11,475 nt of DNA, taken from positions 1 to 11,475 of the forward strand of contig CAUGJN010000046.1 of the NCBI GenBank assembly GCA_959599635.1, written 5' to 3'. The position numbers were made by a program, and so were the translations under genes. Shown here in pieces: positions 1 to 6,413 of the stretch (position 1 is the first letter of the stretch; each line of letters begins with the position of its first letter). This DNA comes from an uncultured Collinsella sp. GTDB taxonomy: Bacteria; Actinomycetota; Coriobacteriia; Coriobacteriales; Coriobacteriaceae. The notes beneath the pieces are model-generated. The model worked only from the letters and a program-made list of their open reading frames with translations, searched no databases and was not told the DNA's origin.

Positions 1-394
1 GACGCTTCTTGGGGCGGCAGCCGTTGTGCGGAATGGGGGTCTTGTCCTGGATGCTCGAGACCTCGAGGCCAGCAGCCTGGAGGGAGCGGATGGCGGTCTC
101 ACGACCGGAGCCGGGGCCCTTGACGAAGACGGAAACCTTCTTCATACCGTGCTCCATGGCCTGCTTGGCAGCAGCCTCGGCAGCCATCTGGGCAGCGAAC
201 GGCGTGGACTTACGGGAGCCCTTGAAGCCCACCTGGCCAGCCGACTTCCAGGAAATGACGTTGCCCTGGGGATCGGTGATCGAAACGATCGTGTTGTTGA
301 ACGTAGAACGAATGTGAGCCTGGCCCACGGAAATGTTCTTACGGTCCGCGCGCTTCAGACGGGCAGCGCGAACGTTCTTCTTAGCAGTAGCCAT
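1..394 (-). CDS. rpsK: 30S ribosomal protein S11 (partial, 3' end cut by window edge)
   Basis: S11 is a primary component of the small-subunit platform, near the 690 and 790 loops of 16S rRNA and the mRNA exit path. The 131 readable residues begin MATAKKNVRAARLK and contain the family signatures VGQAHIRSTFNNTIV, the SWKSAGQVGFKGSRKSTPFAAQ stretch (about residues 48-69) and FVKGPGSGRE, then run to CRPKKR at the window edge. Family members are about 129-134 residues, so only a few C-terminal residues and the stop are missing. The ATG start at 394 has AAGGAG 10 nt upstream, and that site overlaps the TAA stop of rpsM, so the two genes are translationally adjacent (14-nt gap). In related genomes rpsD, rpoA and rplQ follow; they would lie left of this window. 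Confidence 0.97.
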   Translation of the reverse strand, partial: MATAKKNVRAARLKRADRKNISVGQAHIRSTFNNTIVSITDPQGNVISWKSAGQVGFKGSRKSTPFAAQMAAEAAAKQAMEHGMKKVSVFVKGPGSGRETAIRSLQAAGLEVSSIQDKTPIPHNGCRPKKR

Positions 395-408
395 CTATCT
401 AGCGCTCC

Positions 409-783
409 TTATTTCTTCTTCTTAGCACCGATCTGACGCTTCGGGCCCTTGCGGGTACGAGCGTTAGTGTGGGTGCGCTGGCCGCGGACCGGGAGGCCCT
501 TGCGGTGACGAAGGCCGCGGTTGCAGCCGATGTCCATAAGGCGCTTGACGTTCTGGTTGCGCTCACGGCGGAGGTCGCCCTCAACCATGATCTGGTTCTT
601 ATCGATATAATCGCGGATGGCGTTAACCTCATCCTCGGTGAGGTCCTTAACGCGCGTATCCACGTTAACGTTGCACTCGACGCAGATCTTCGTCGCAGTG
701 GTGCGGCCGATGCCGTAAATGTAGGTCAGACCGATCTCAACGCGCTTCTCACGCGGGAGGTCGACACCATTAATACGGGCCAA
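409..783 (-). CDS. rpsM: 30S ribosomal protein S13, TTG start
   Basis: S13 sits in the head of the 30S subunit, contacts the P-site tRNA through its basic tail and forms a bridge to the 50S. The 124 residues are a normal full length. Residues 1-26 (MARINGVDLPREKR then VEIGLTYIYGIG) give the helix-turn-helix core; the NRGLRHRKGLPVRGQRTHTN stretch (88-107) is the family signature; the end is a lysine-rich tail (KKKK). The start codon is TTG at 783-781. It is chosen because the protein begins exactly as other S13 proteins do and AGAGGAG lies 6 nt upstream; no in-frame ATG is nearby. The stop is shared with the ribosome binding site of rpsK, and rpmJ ends 14 nt upstream of this start. Confidence 0.97.
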   Translation of the reverse strand: MARINGVDLPREKRVEIGLTYIYGIGRTTATKICVECNVNVDTRVKDLTEDEVNAIRDYIDKNQIMVEGDLRRERNQNVKRLMDIGCNRGLRHRKGLPVRGQRTHTNARTRKGPKRQIGAKKKK

Positions 784-797
784 CGTAGTCTCCTCTC

Positions 798-911
798 TTA
801 ACCCTGACGCTGCTTATGACGGGGGTTCTCGCAAATGACGAGGACCTTGCCATGGCGCCTAATGATTTTGCACTTATCGCACATCTTCTTGACCGAAGGA
901 CGTACCTTCAT
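798..911 (-). CDS. rpmJ: 50S ribosomal protein L36 (zinc-binding form)
   Basis: L36 is the smallest protein of the large subunit and binds a zinc ion near the base of 23S rRNA domains II, V and VI. The gene encodes 37 residues starting MKVRPSVKKMCDKCK. The four zinc ligands of the C+ form are present: Cys11, Cys14, Cys27 and His32 in the CxxC...C....H pattern. Having the zinc form suggests this copy is not the zinc-independent paralogue induced under zinc starvation. The ATG start follows an AAAGGA site by about 6 nt. It is the first gene after the 150-bp gap behind infA and leads directly into rpsM. Confidence 0.97.
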   Translation of the reverse strand: MKVRPSVKKMCDKCKIIRRHGKVLVICENPRHKQRQG

Positions 912-1061
912 CGTTCTTCCTTTCGGTAGCGCTCAAACTACTTCCCTACTATCTACTCGCCCAGCCGCAGGCGTTTAAAACTATGGCTGGTCTTCACACA
1001 CAATCCGACCGTAGGTTGAGCTAAGCCTGCAGCCGGAAATGGAGTGCGTGTATGCGTGCCG
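912..1061 (-). promoter_or_regulatory. infA-rpmJ spacer with two mutually exclusive RNA stems
   Basis: This 150-nt untranslated spacer is much longer than most spacers in the operon. In the minus-strand RNA, a 9-bp stem can form between positions 1025-1033 and 964-972 (GCUGCAGGC with GCCUGCGGC, one G-U pair). A 6-bp stem CCAGCC/GGCUGG can form between 985-990 and 961-966. Both use bases 964-966, so they cannot coexist. This resembles a regulatory leader ahead of rpmJ-rpsM-rpsK. Control of this segment by S4 is known in E. coli, but I do not recognise that pseudoknot here. I see no clear U-tract and no clear promoter. Confidence 0.35.
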
Positions 1062-1280
1062 CTATTTGTAGCGATAGGTGATGCGACCGCGGGTCAGGTC
1101 GTACGGGGAAAGCTCCACGACAACCCTGTCACCGGGGAGAATACGGATGTAATTCATTCGAATCTTGCCAGAAATGTTGCACAGAACCGAATGACCGTTC
1201 TCGAGCTCAACCTTAAACATGGCATTGGGCAACGGTTCCTTTACCGTACCCTCGAGCTCAATTGCGTCTTCCTTCTTCAC
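1062..1280 (-). CDS. infA: Translation initiation factor IF-1
   Basis: IF-1 is a single S1/OB-fold domain that binds the 30S A site with IF-2 and IF-3 during initiation. The protein shows KKEDAIELEGTV, the PNAMFKVELENGH stretch, SGKIRMNYIRILPGD and VELSPYDLTRGRITYRYK, the classical IF-1 sequence end to end. I chose the GTG at 1280 because it gives the family's normal 72 residues, aligns with the MAKEDNIE start of E. coli IF-1, and puts GAGAAAG about 10 nt upstream. A TTG two codons earlier (1286) would add two residues but sits only 4 nt from that site. It follows a probable terminator and a possible promoter in the map-infA gap, so infA may head its own transcript. Confidence 0.95.
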   Translation of the reverse strand: MKKEDAIELEGTVKEPLPNAMFKVELENGHSVLCNISGKIRMNYIRILPGDRVVVELSPYDLTRGRITYRYK

Positions 1281-1319
1281 AAGCAATCATCTTTCTCTAG
1301 AAAACGACAGCGATTGAGT

Positions 1320-1348
1320 ATTCTACAACACGTATGCACGCATCGTAA
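1320..1348 (-). promoter_or_regulatory. Possible sigma70-type promoter for infA
   Basis: On the minus strand TTACGA (1348-1343) and TAGAAT (1325-1320) are separated by 17 nt. The -10 matches the consensus at 5 of 6 positions; the -35 is weak (3 of 6). A start point near 1313 would give a leader of roughly 30 nt before the infA GTG. Its position just downstream of a likely terminator supports the call, but the -35 leaves it tentative. Confidence 0.35.
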
Positions 1349-1384
1349 TAACTTCGTAATGGCTCCACAACTAAGTGGAACTTG

Positions 1385-1401
1385 TTACATTTGAAATGTA
1401 A
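1385..1401. repeat. 8-bp palindrome with a one-base centre
   Basis: TTACATTT-G-AAATGTAA is a perfect inverted repeat. A one-base centre is too tight for an RNA loop, so as DNA it could be a dimeric repressor site. As RNA its right half is the same sequence that can pair with the end of map (1512-1522), giving competing pairings. Confidence 0.5.
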
Positions 1402-1522
1402 AACAAAACCGTTCCCTGATACCCAAGATCGCCTTGAAATGAGAAGGCATAGACCTTGGGGTCATGCCTTCGAAATTGAAAGGCGAGGTTGGGTATCAGG
1501 GGGCGGCGACCTTTACATTTCA
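1393..1522. repeat. 11-bp inverted repeat bounding the map-infA hairpin
   Basis: TGAAATGTAAA at 1393-1403 is repeated exactly, inverted, as TTTACATTTCA at 1512-1522. Between them lies the long hairpin 1409-1506. The right copy includes the TAA stop of map. The arrangement of terminal inverted repeats around an internal palindrome is MITE-like, but I see no target-site duplication, so the element could equally be the arms of one long folded RNA. Confidence 0.45.
1400..1506 (-). terminator. Very long hairpin followed by a T-run after map
   Basis: In the minus-strand RNA, nested stems pair 1499-1501 outward through 1489 with 1414-1426 (13 bp perfect, CCCTGATACCCAA/TTGGGTATCAGGG). They continue as CGCCTT/AAGGCG (1430-1435 with 1480-1485), GAAGGCAT/ATGCCTTC (1443-1450 with 1464-1471) and GACC/GGTC (1452-1455 with 1460-1463) around a four-base loop. 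A basal CCG/CGG (1504-1506 with 1409-1411) across a 2x2 internal loop puts the end of the stem directly against TTTTGTTTT (1408-1400). This fits an intrinsic terminator, unusually large at about 98 nt and 34 bp. Confidence 0.5.
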
Positions 1523-2301
1523 CCGCCTTGCAAGGAACACCAAGCACCTTGGGCATCCGTGGTGAGAATCACCGGACCGTCATTGGTAATGGCGACGGTG
1601 TTCTCGTAGTGCGCGGCGGGCAGGTGGTCGTTGGTCGTAACAATCCAACCGTCGGAGCCCGTGCTCACATGGTTGGAACCCATCGTAACCATCGGCTCGA
1701 TGGCAATGACCATGCCGGCCTGGAGGCGAACGCCCCTCCCCTTCTTTCCATAGTTAGGAACGTTGGGGTCCTCGTGCATCACGCGGCCAATGCCATGACC
1801 CACATAGTCACGAAGCACGCCGTAACCGTGAGACTCGGCAAGGGACTGAACGGCATAACCGACGTCCCCGATATGGTTACCGGGAACAGCCTGCTCGATG
1901 GCAGCCTTAAGGCAATCGCGCGTGACCTCGCACAAAGCCTTGGCTTCGGGCGTGGGGGTGCCGACGAAAAACGTCCATGCGTTATCGCCGACCCAACCGT
2001 CGACAACGGCTCCCGTATCGATGGAGATGATATCGCCATCGCGCAGGATCATGTCAGGGTTGGGAATACCGTGGACCACGGCATCGTTGATCGATGCGCA
2101 AATGGTCCCCGGGAACCCGCCGTAACCCTTAAAGGCCGGGGTGCCGCCATGCATGCGGATAATCTGCTCCGCGAGCTGATCGAGCTCAAAAGTCGAAACG
2201 CCGGGGCGCACCATGGCTCCAACGTGGCGGAGCGCCATCTTAGATAGCGCTCCTGCCTTCTTCATCTGCTCGATTTGCGTTGCAGACTTAATCTTGATCA
2301 T
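1513..2301 (-). CDS. map: Methionine aminopeptidase, type I
   Basis: This enzyme removes the initiator methionine from nascent proteins when the second residue is small. It is a cytosolic two-metal hydrolase. The 262-residue protein has the pita-bread fold signatures and all expected active-site residues: His77 (in NDAVVHGIP), Asp95 (SIDTG), Asp106 (VGDNAWT), His169 (GHGIG), His176 (MHEDP), Glu202 (AIEP) and Glu233 (HYENT), each two positions before its E. coli counterpart. It lacks an N-terminal zinc-finger extension. The ATG overlaps the adk stop by four bases (ATGA), so it is translationally coupled to adk; AGAGG lies 10 nt upstream. After the usual VILT end there is a short extra tail (TDAQGAWCSLQGGEM), whose stop falls inside an inverted repeat. 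Confidence 0.97.
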   Translation of the reverse strand: MIKIKSATQIEQMKKAGALSKMALRHVGAMVRPGVSTFELDQLAEQIIRMHGGTPAFKGYGGFPGTICASINDAVVHGIPNPDMILRDGDIISIDTGAVVDGWVGDNAWTFFVGTPTPEAKALCEVTRDCLKAAIEQAVPGNHIGDVGYAVQSLAESHGYGVLRDYVGHGIGRVMHEDPNVPNYGKKGRGVRLQAGMVIAIEPMVTMGSNHVSTGSDGWIVTTNDHLPAAHYENTVAITNDGPVILTTDAQGAWCSLQGGEM

Positions 2302-2924
2302 AGACCGAGAGCCTCTTTGACATCCCCGTACACGGTCTCGCGAGCCTGGTCACCGTTGACCGACTTGAGCAGACCCTGGCCACGATAGTAGTCGACGAGC
2401 GGGCTCGTGGACTTCTCGTAGACGTCGAGACGGTTCTTGATGGTCTCGGGCTTGTCGTCGTCGCGCTGATACATCTCGCCACCGCACTTGGGGCAGGTGG
2501 CATCGGCAGCGGTGCCGGTGTAACCGCAGGCGCGGCAGGTGCGACGCGAAGACAGACGATCGATGATGACCTCGGGGGCCACGTCGACCAGAAGGGCGCA
2601 GTCGATCTCGCGACCCATGGCGGAGAGCTCGGAATCGAGCGTCACAGCCTGGGCGGTGTTGCGCGGGAAGCCGTCGAGGATGAAGCCCTGCTGGGCGTCA
2701 TCGGCGGCAAGGCGCTCCTTGACAAGGTCGATCACGAGCTGGTCGGGGACGAGCTCGCCAGCGTCCATGTACTTCTTAGCCTGAATACCAAGCTCGGTGC
2801 CACCCTTGACGGCAGCACGCAGCAGGTCGCCCGTGGAAATGTGAGCGACGCCAAACTCGGCGACGAGCTCCTGTGCGACGGTGCCCTTTCCGGCACCCGG
2901 AGCTCCGAGCAATACGAGGTTCAT
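2298..2924 (-). CDS. adk: Adenylate kinase, zinc-LID type
   Basis: Adenylate kinase interconverts ATP + AMP and 2 ADP in the cytosol. With the ATG at 2924 the protein has 208 residues, slightly shorter than the common 214-218. Visible parts are the P-loop GAPGAGKGT (residues 7-15), the AMP-binding STGDLLR, GFILDGFPRN and a LID domain in which Cys130, Cys133, Cys144 and Cys147 (CRAC...CPKC) form a structural zinc site as in Gram-positive adenylate kinases. An upstream in-frame TTG (2930) is open but lies within the spacer of the strong AGAGGAGGA site, which is placed 6-7 nt before the ATG, so the ATG is preferred. It begins 18 nt after secY and overlaps map by four bases. Confidence 0.97.
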   Translation of the reverse strand: MNLVLLGAPGAGKGTVAQELVAEFGVAHISTGDLLRAAVKGGTELGIQAKKYMDAGELVPDQLVIDLVKERLAADDAQQGFILDGFPRNTAQAVTLDSELSAMGREIDCALLVDVAPEVIIDRLSSRRTCRACGYTGTAADATCPKCGGEMYQRDDDKPETIKNRLDVYEKSTSPLVDYYRGQGLLKSVNGDQARETVYGDVKEALGL

Positions 2925-2942
2925 GAGCAATCCTCCTCTAGC

Positions 2943-4229
2943 CTATTTAAAGAATCCATCGTAATCATACATCTTGATCTGGCCTTCGAGCTTATCGACC
3001 GTGTCGAGCACGACGCCGACCATGATGAGGATGGACGTGCCACCAAATGCCTGAATCAGATGGTTACCCGTGAAGGAGAAGATGATCGAAGGCACGATGG
3101 CGATGAGCGCCAAAAAGACAGCGCTGGGAAGCGTGATCTTGTTGAGCGCGTTCTTGATGTAGGCCGCGGTAGCCCTACCCGGACGCACGCCCGGAATAAA
3201 GCCGCCCTGCTTCTTAAGGTTGTCGGCCGTGTCATCGGGGTTGAACACCATGGAGGTGTAGAAGTACGCGAAGAACACGATGAGGACAACGTTAAGCACC
3301 CAGTTGAGCCAACCGGTCGAAAGCGCGGAGGCAACTGCCTGAATCCAACCGATGCCGGGGAAGAACACGGCAATCTGAGCCGGGAAGTACAGCAGCGCCG
3401 AAGCGAAGATGATCGGCACGACACCCGCGGTGTTGACCTTAATGGGCAGGTAGGTGGTCTGGCCACCCATCATGCGACGGCCCACGACGCGTTTGGCGTA
3501 GGAGACCGGGATGCGGCGCTGGCCGCGCTCAAGGAAAACAATCAGCGGGATAACCAGCAAGATGATGGCGCAGATGATCACCATGGTGATGATGCCACCG
3601 GCATTGCCCTCGGTGCTGGAGAAGATCGCCTGCGGCAGACCGGCCATGATGTTCGCAAAGATGATCAGCGACATGCCATTGCCGATACCGCGCTGGGTGA
3701 TGAGCTCACCAATCCACATGATCAGCATGGCGCCCGCGGTGAGCGTGCCGACGATCATGAGGTCGAAGATGATCTCGGGAGCACCGGCGCCATTGAAGCT
3801 GATGCCGAAGCTCTTAAAGAGGAAGAGGTAACCCACGGAGTTGAGGATTGCCAGAGCCAGGGTGAGGTAACGCGAATACTGCGTAATCTTGGTCTGACCG
3901 ACCTCGCCCTCGCGGGCAAGCTCATGCAGGGAAGGCACAACGGCCTGGAGCATCTGGAGGATGATCGAGCTGGTGATGTAAGGCATGATGCCCAGCGAAA
4001 ACACCGACACATAGCTCAACGCGCCGCCAGAGAAAAGATTCAGGAGGGCCATAGCACCTGCGGCGACCGAATTGTTATCGGTCGAGAAAAGGCCCAGCAT
4101 CCCCTGGAAGGGAATGCCGGGCACAGGAACGTGCGCACCAATGCGGTACACGACGAGCATAGCTATGGTAAAAAGAATCTTTTCGCGCAATTCTTTGATG
4201 CGGAAAGCATTCTTAAGACCATTTAGCAC
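2943..4229 (-). CDS. secY: Protein translocase subunit SecY
   Basis: SecY is the membrane pore of the Sec translocon, working with SecE, SecG and SecA to export and insert proteins. The 428 residues give about ten hydrophobic membrane segments. Signatures include the start LNGLKNAFRIKELREK, the first segment with VYRIGAHVPVPG, GIGNGMSLIIFANI (181-194), the cytosolic loop ERGQRRIPVSYAKR (234-247) and GGTSILIMVGVVLDT (396-410) in the last segment. The start is GTG at 4229, overlapping the end of rplO by seven bases. AAAGG stands 10 nt upstream, and the overlap implies translational coupling. The location between rplO and adk is standard for Gram-positive spc operons. Confidence 0.98.
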   Translation of the reverse strand: MLNGLKNAFRIKELREKILFTIAMLVVYRIGAHVPVPGIPFQGMLGLFSTDNNSVAAGAMALLNLFSGGALSYVSVFSLGIMPYITSSIILQMLQAVVPSLHELAREGEVGQTKITQYSRYLTLALAILNSVGYLFLFKSFGISFNGAGAPEIIFDLMIVGTLTAGAMLIMWIGELITQRGIGNGMSLIIFANIMAGLPQAIFSSTEGNAGGIITMVIICAIILLVIPLIVFLERGQRRIPVSYAKRVVGRRMMGGQTTYLPIKVNTAGVVPIIFASALLYFPAQIAVFFPGIGWIQAVASALSTGWLNWVLNVVLIVFFAYFYTSMVFNPDDTADNLKKQGGFIPGVRPGRATAAYIKNALNKITLPSAVFLALIAIVPSIIFSFTGNHLIQAFGGTSILIMVGVVLDTVDKLEGQIKMYDYDGFFK

Positions 4230-4672
4230 GGCAGCTCGACCTTTCCGCCGGCGGCCTCGATCTTGGCCTGCGCAGAAGCGCTGACCTTGTCGACCTTGAC
4301 CGTGAACTTCTTGGTGAGCTCACCATTGCCGAGCACCTTGACGGGCTCGAACTCGCTCTTGGTGATGCGAGCGGCCTTAAGAGCGGCACCGTCGATCACA
4401 GCGCCATCCTCGAACTTACGCTCGAGACGCTCAACGTTAACAGCGGTGTACTCGATACGACGGGGGTTGCGGAAGCCCGGAAGCTTGGGCAGGCGCATAG
4501 CCAGCGGAGTCTGGCCACCCTCGAAGCCGGCACCCTTGGTGCCGCCAGAGCGGGAACCCTGGCCCTTCTGGCCGCGGCCAGAAGTGGTGCCGTGACCCGA
4601 AGAATTGCCACGGCCGACGCGCTTACGGTTCTTGGTGGAACCGGGCGCGGGAGTAAGATCGTGAAGCTGCAT
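4223..4672 (-). CDS. rplO: 50S ribosomal protein L15
   Basis: L15 is a large-subunit protein with a long basic, glycine-rich N-terminal extension that threads into 23S rRNA and a globular C-terminal domain. The 149 residues are normal length. The N-terminus (MQLHDLTPAPGSTK, then residues 16-53 rich in Gly, Arg and Lys with RVGRGNSSGHGTT) and the C-terminal GGKVELP are diagnostic. The ATG has GAGGAG 6 nt upstream, formed from the last codons of rpmD, whose stop is three bases before this start. The end overlaps secY. Confidence 0.98.
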   Translation of the reverse strand: MQLHDLTPAPGSTKNRKRVGRGNSSGHGTTSGRGQKGQGSRSGGTKGAGFEGGQTPLAMRLPKLPGFRNPRRIEYTAVNVERLERKFEDGAVIDGAALKAARITKSEFEPVKVLGNGELTKKFTVKVDKVSASAQAKIEAAGGKVELPC

Positions 4673-4675
4673 TTG

Positions 4676-4858
4676 CTACTCCTCTACAATCTCGACAAGG
4701 TGCTTGACCTTGAAGATCATGCCGCGGACGGACTCGTTGTCAGCAATCTCGCGAACCTCGCGGATCCTGTGGAGACCGAGGGCACGGACAGTACGGACCT
4801 GGTCCTGCTTGCAACCGTTGGTGCTGCGGACCTGCTTGATCTTGATGGTGTCAGCCAT
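4676..4858 (-). CDS. rpmD: 50S ribosomal protein L30
   Basis: L30 is a small large-subunit protein of the bacterial/archaeal L30 family. The product is 60 residues: MADTIKIKQVRSTNGCKQDQ, then the conserved VRALGLHRIREVREIADN region and a C-terminal VKHLVEIVEE strand. The length is exactly typical. AAGGAG lies 8 nt before the ATG, and the upstream rpsE stop falls within this spacer (2-nt gap between genes). Confidence 0.97.
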   Translation of the reverse strand: MADTIKIKQVRSTNGCKQDQVRTVRALGLHRIREVREIADNESVRGMIFKVKHLVEIVEE

Positions 4859-4860
4859 GC

Positions 4861-5385
4861 TTAGTTCTCCTTACCGACGAACATCTCGGAGACCGTCAGG
4901 CCACGGCGAGCCGCGACGTCCTCAGGGCTGGAGAGCTCCTTGAGGCCCTCGACGGCAGCCTTGATGATGTTGAGGCCGTTGTCGGTACCGAGGGACTTGG
5001 ACAGGACGTTCTTGATGCCAGCAAGCTCGAAGAGGGGACGCACAGCGCCGCCGGCGATAACGCCGGTACCCTCGACAGCGGGCTTGATGATGATGCGGCC
5101 GGCACCAAAGTGGCCGAGAACCTCGTGCGGGATGGTGCCCTGCTCGGTCACCGGCACGTGGAACATGTTCTTCTTGGCATCGAGAGACGCCTTGGAGATG
5201 GCCAGGGGCACCTCAGCGGACTTGCCCATGCCAACGCCGACGTTGCCCTTGCCGTCGCCAACGACGACGAGAGCGACGAGGCTCATGCGACGACCACCCT
5301 TGACGGTCTTCGACACGCGGTTGATGTAAACGACGCGCTCCTCGAACTCGGAGGCCTCGCGCTGCTGCTTCTGATTACGAGCCAT
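4861..5385 (-). CDS. rpsE: 30S ribosomal protein S5
   Basis: S5 lies at the mRNA entry tunnel and helps decoding accuracy and mRNA unwinding. The 174 residues contain the N-terminal double-stranded-RNA-binding-like domain with VSKTVKGGRRMSLVALVVVG then DGKGNVGVGMGKSAEVPLA (about 24-62) and the C-terminal domain with GTGVIAGGAVRPLFELAGI. A perfect AGGAGGT site is 9 nt upstream of the ATG, and it overlaps the TAG stop of rplR. A two-codon ATG-TAG lies inside that spacer and is probably meaningless. Confidence 0.98.
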   Translation of the reverse strand: MARNQKQQREASEFEERVVYINRVSKTVKGGRRMSLVALVVVGDGKGNVGVGMGKSAEVPLAISKASLDAKKNMFHVPVTEQGTIPHEVLGHFGAGRIIIKPAVEGTGVIAGGAVRPLFELAGIKNVLSKSLGTDNGLNIIKAAVEGLKELSSPEDVAARRGLTVSEMFVGKEN

Positions 5386-5399
5386 GTGCTACATACCTC

Positions 5400-5768
5400 C
5401 TAGAACTCGAGACCGGCGGCACGAGCACCGTCGGCGAGGGCCTTGACGCGGCCATGGTAGATACGGCCACCGCGATCGAAGGCGACCTTGGTGATGCCGG
5501 CCTCGATGGCACGCTTGCCAACGAGCTGACCGACCTTCTCCGCAGCCTCCTTGTTCGAGGTGTGGGTGCCCTTGAACTCGGCCTCGAGGGTCGAGGCAGA
5601 GACGAGCGTCAGGCTGGAGCCCTTGCTGTCGTCGATGATCTGGGCATAGATGTTGGCGTTAGTACGGGTCACGCGAAGACGCGGACGCTCGGAGGTACCC
5701 GAGACCTTGCCGCGAACACGACGCTGACGACGCTTGAGGCCTTCCAGCTTCGCCTTATGCTTGTTCAT
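5400..5768 (-). CDS. rplR: 50S ribosomal protein L18
   Basis: L18 binds 5S rRNA together with L5 and L25 and anchors it in the central protuberance. The 122 residues include the basic N-terminus (KLEGLKRRQRRVRGKVSGT), SERPRLRVTRTNANIYAQIIDD, and the C-terminal FDRGGRIYHGRVKALADGAR signature. AGGAG sits 7-8 nt before the ATG. A 75-nt gap to rplF, containing a GC-rich hairpin, precedes it. Confidence 0.98.
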   Translation of the reverse strand: MNKHKAKLEGLKRRQRRVRGKVSGTSERPRLRVTRTNANIYAQIIDDSKGSSLTLVSASTLEAEFKGTHTSNKEAAEKVGQLVGKRAIEAGITKVAFDRGGRIYHGRVKALADGARAAGLEF

Positions 5769-5796
5769 ACGTAAACTCCTAAAAAGGTTGATCTTG

Positions 5797-5818
5797 CCAG
5801 CACCTGACGGGGTGCTGG
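5797..5818 (-). other. Intercistronic hairpin between rplF and rplR
   Basis: CCAGCACC (5797-5804) and GGTGCTGG (5811-5818) form a perfect 8-bp stem around a six-base loop. No U-tract follows on the minus strand (the next T-run is about 12 nt away), so it is more likely an mRNA-stability or processing element than a terminator. Confidence 0.5.
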
Positions 5819-5843
5819 TCTTATGCGAGTGAGTCGGTTACGA

Positions 5844-6380
5844 CTACTTGGCGGCCTTACCCAGCTTGCGGCGGATGTGCTCGCCAACGTAGTGGATACC
5901 CTTGCCCTTGTAAGGCTCGGGAGGACGATGGCCGCGGATCTCAGCGGCGATCTGACCGACCTGCTGCTTGTTGATACCCTTGACGTTCACGTGGGTGTTA
6001 TCGGGAACCTCGAAAGTGATGCCCTCGGGAGCCTCGACGATCACGGGGTGCGAGAAGCCCAGGGAGAACTCGAGGTTCTTACCCTTCTGCTGCACGCGGT
6101 AACCGACGCCGGCGAGCTCGAGCTTCTTCTCGAAGCCCTCGGAAACGCCAACAACCATGTTGTGGATGAGGGCGCGGGTGAGGCCGTGGCGGGCACGGGT
6201 CTCACGCTCGTCGTCGGGACGGGAAACGGTGAGGACGTTGTCCTCGACGTTGATAGCGAGCTTCTCATAGATATCGAGCTCGAGCTGGCCCTTGGGGCCC
6301 TTGACGACAATGTTGTTGCCGTTGACTGCCACTTCGACTCCGGCGGGAATCTGGACAGGCTTATTACCGATACGAGACAC
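5844..6380 (-). CDS. rplF: 50S ribosomal protein L6, GTG start
   Basis: L6 lies near the sarcin-ricin loop and the factor-binding site of the large subunit. The 178 residues comprise two homologous halves, beginning MSRIGNKPVQIPAGVEV and ending with the signature GIHYVGEHIRRKLGK preceded by RGHRPPEPYKGKG. The start is GTG at 6380, matching the conserved MSRIG start, with AAAGGAG 6 nt upstream. It follows rpsH by 33 nt. Confidence 0.98.
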   Translation of the reverse strand: MSRIGNKPVQIPAGVEVAVNGNNIVVKGPKGQLELDIYEKLAINVEDNVLTVSRPDDERETRARHGLTRALIHNMVVGVSEGFEKKLELAGVGYRVQQKGKNLEFSLGFSHPVIVEAPEGITFEVPDNTHVNVKGINKQQVGQIAAEIRGHRPPEPYKGKGIHYVGEHIRRKLGKAAK

Positions 6381-6413
6381 GGTGATCTCCTTTCCTTCTA
6401 CCTACCGAGCGAA

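Larger units (their letters stand above)
1281..1512 (-). other. map-infA intergenic region (232 bp), no gene
   Basis: No convincing coding frame is present. Reading in transcript direction from map, the region holds an outer inverted repeat that begins in the last codons of map, an approximately 98-nt hairpin with a following T-rich run, an 8-bp palindrome (1385-1401), a small TCCAC/GTGGA hairpin (1364-1368 with 1375-1379), a possible promoter at 1320-1348 and then the infA ribosome binding site. The layout looks like the end of one transcription unit and the start of another. Confidence 0.6.

Noticed and set aside
2841..4226. Long plus-strand open frame of 461 codons opposite secY and adk
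   Set aside because: It mirrors the conserved secY gene, is rich in His, Asp, Glu and Arg as expected from an antisense shadow, and has no recognisable domain.
5797..5818. Hairpin between rplF and rplR considered as a terminator
   Set aside because: No U-tract follows it and essential co-operonic genes lie downstream.
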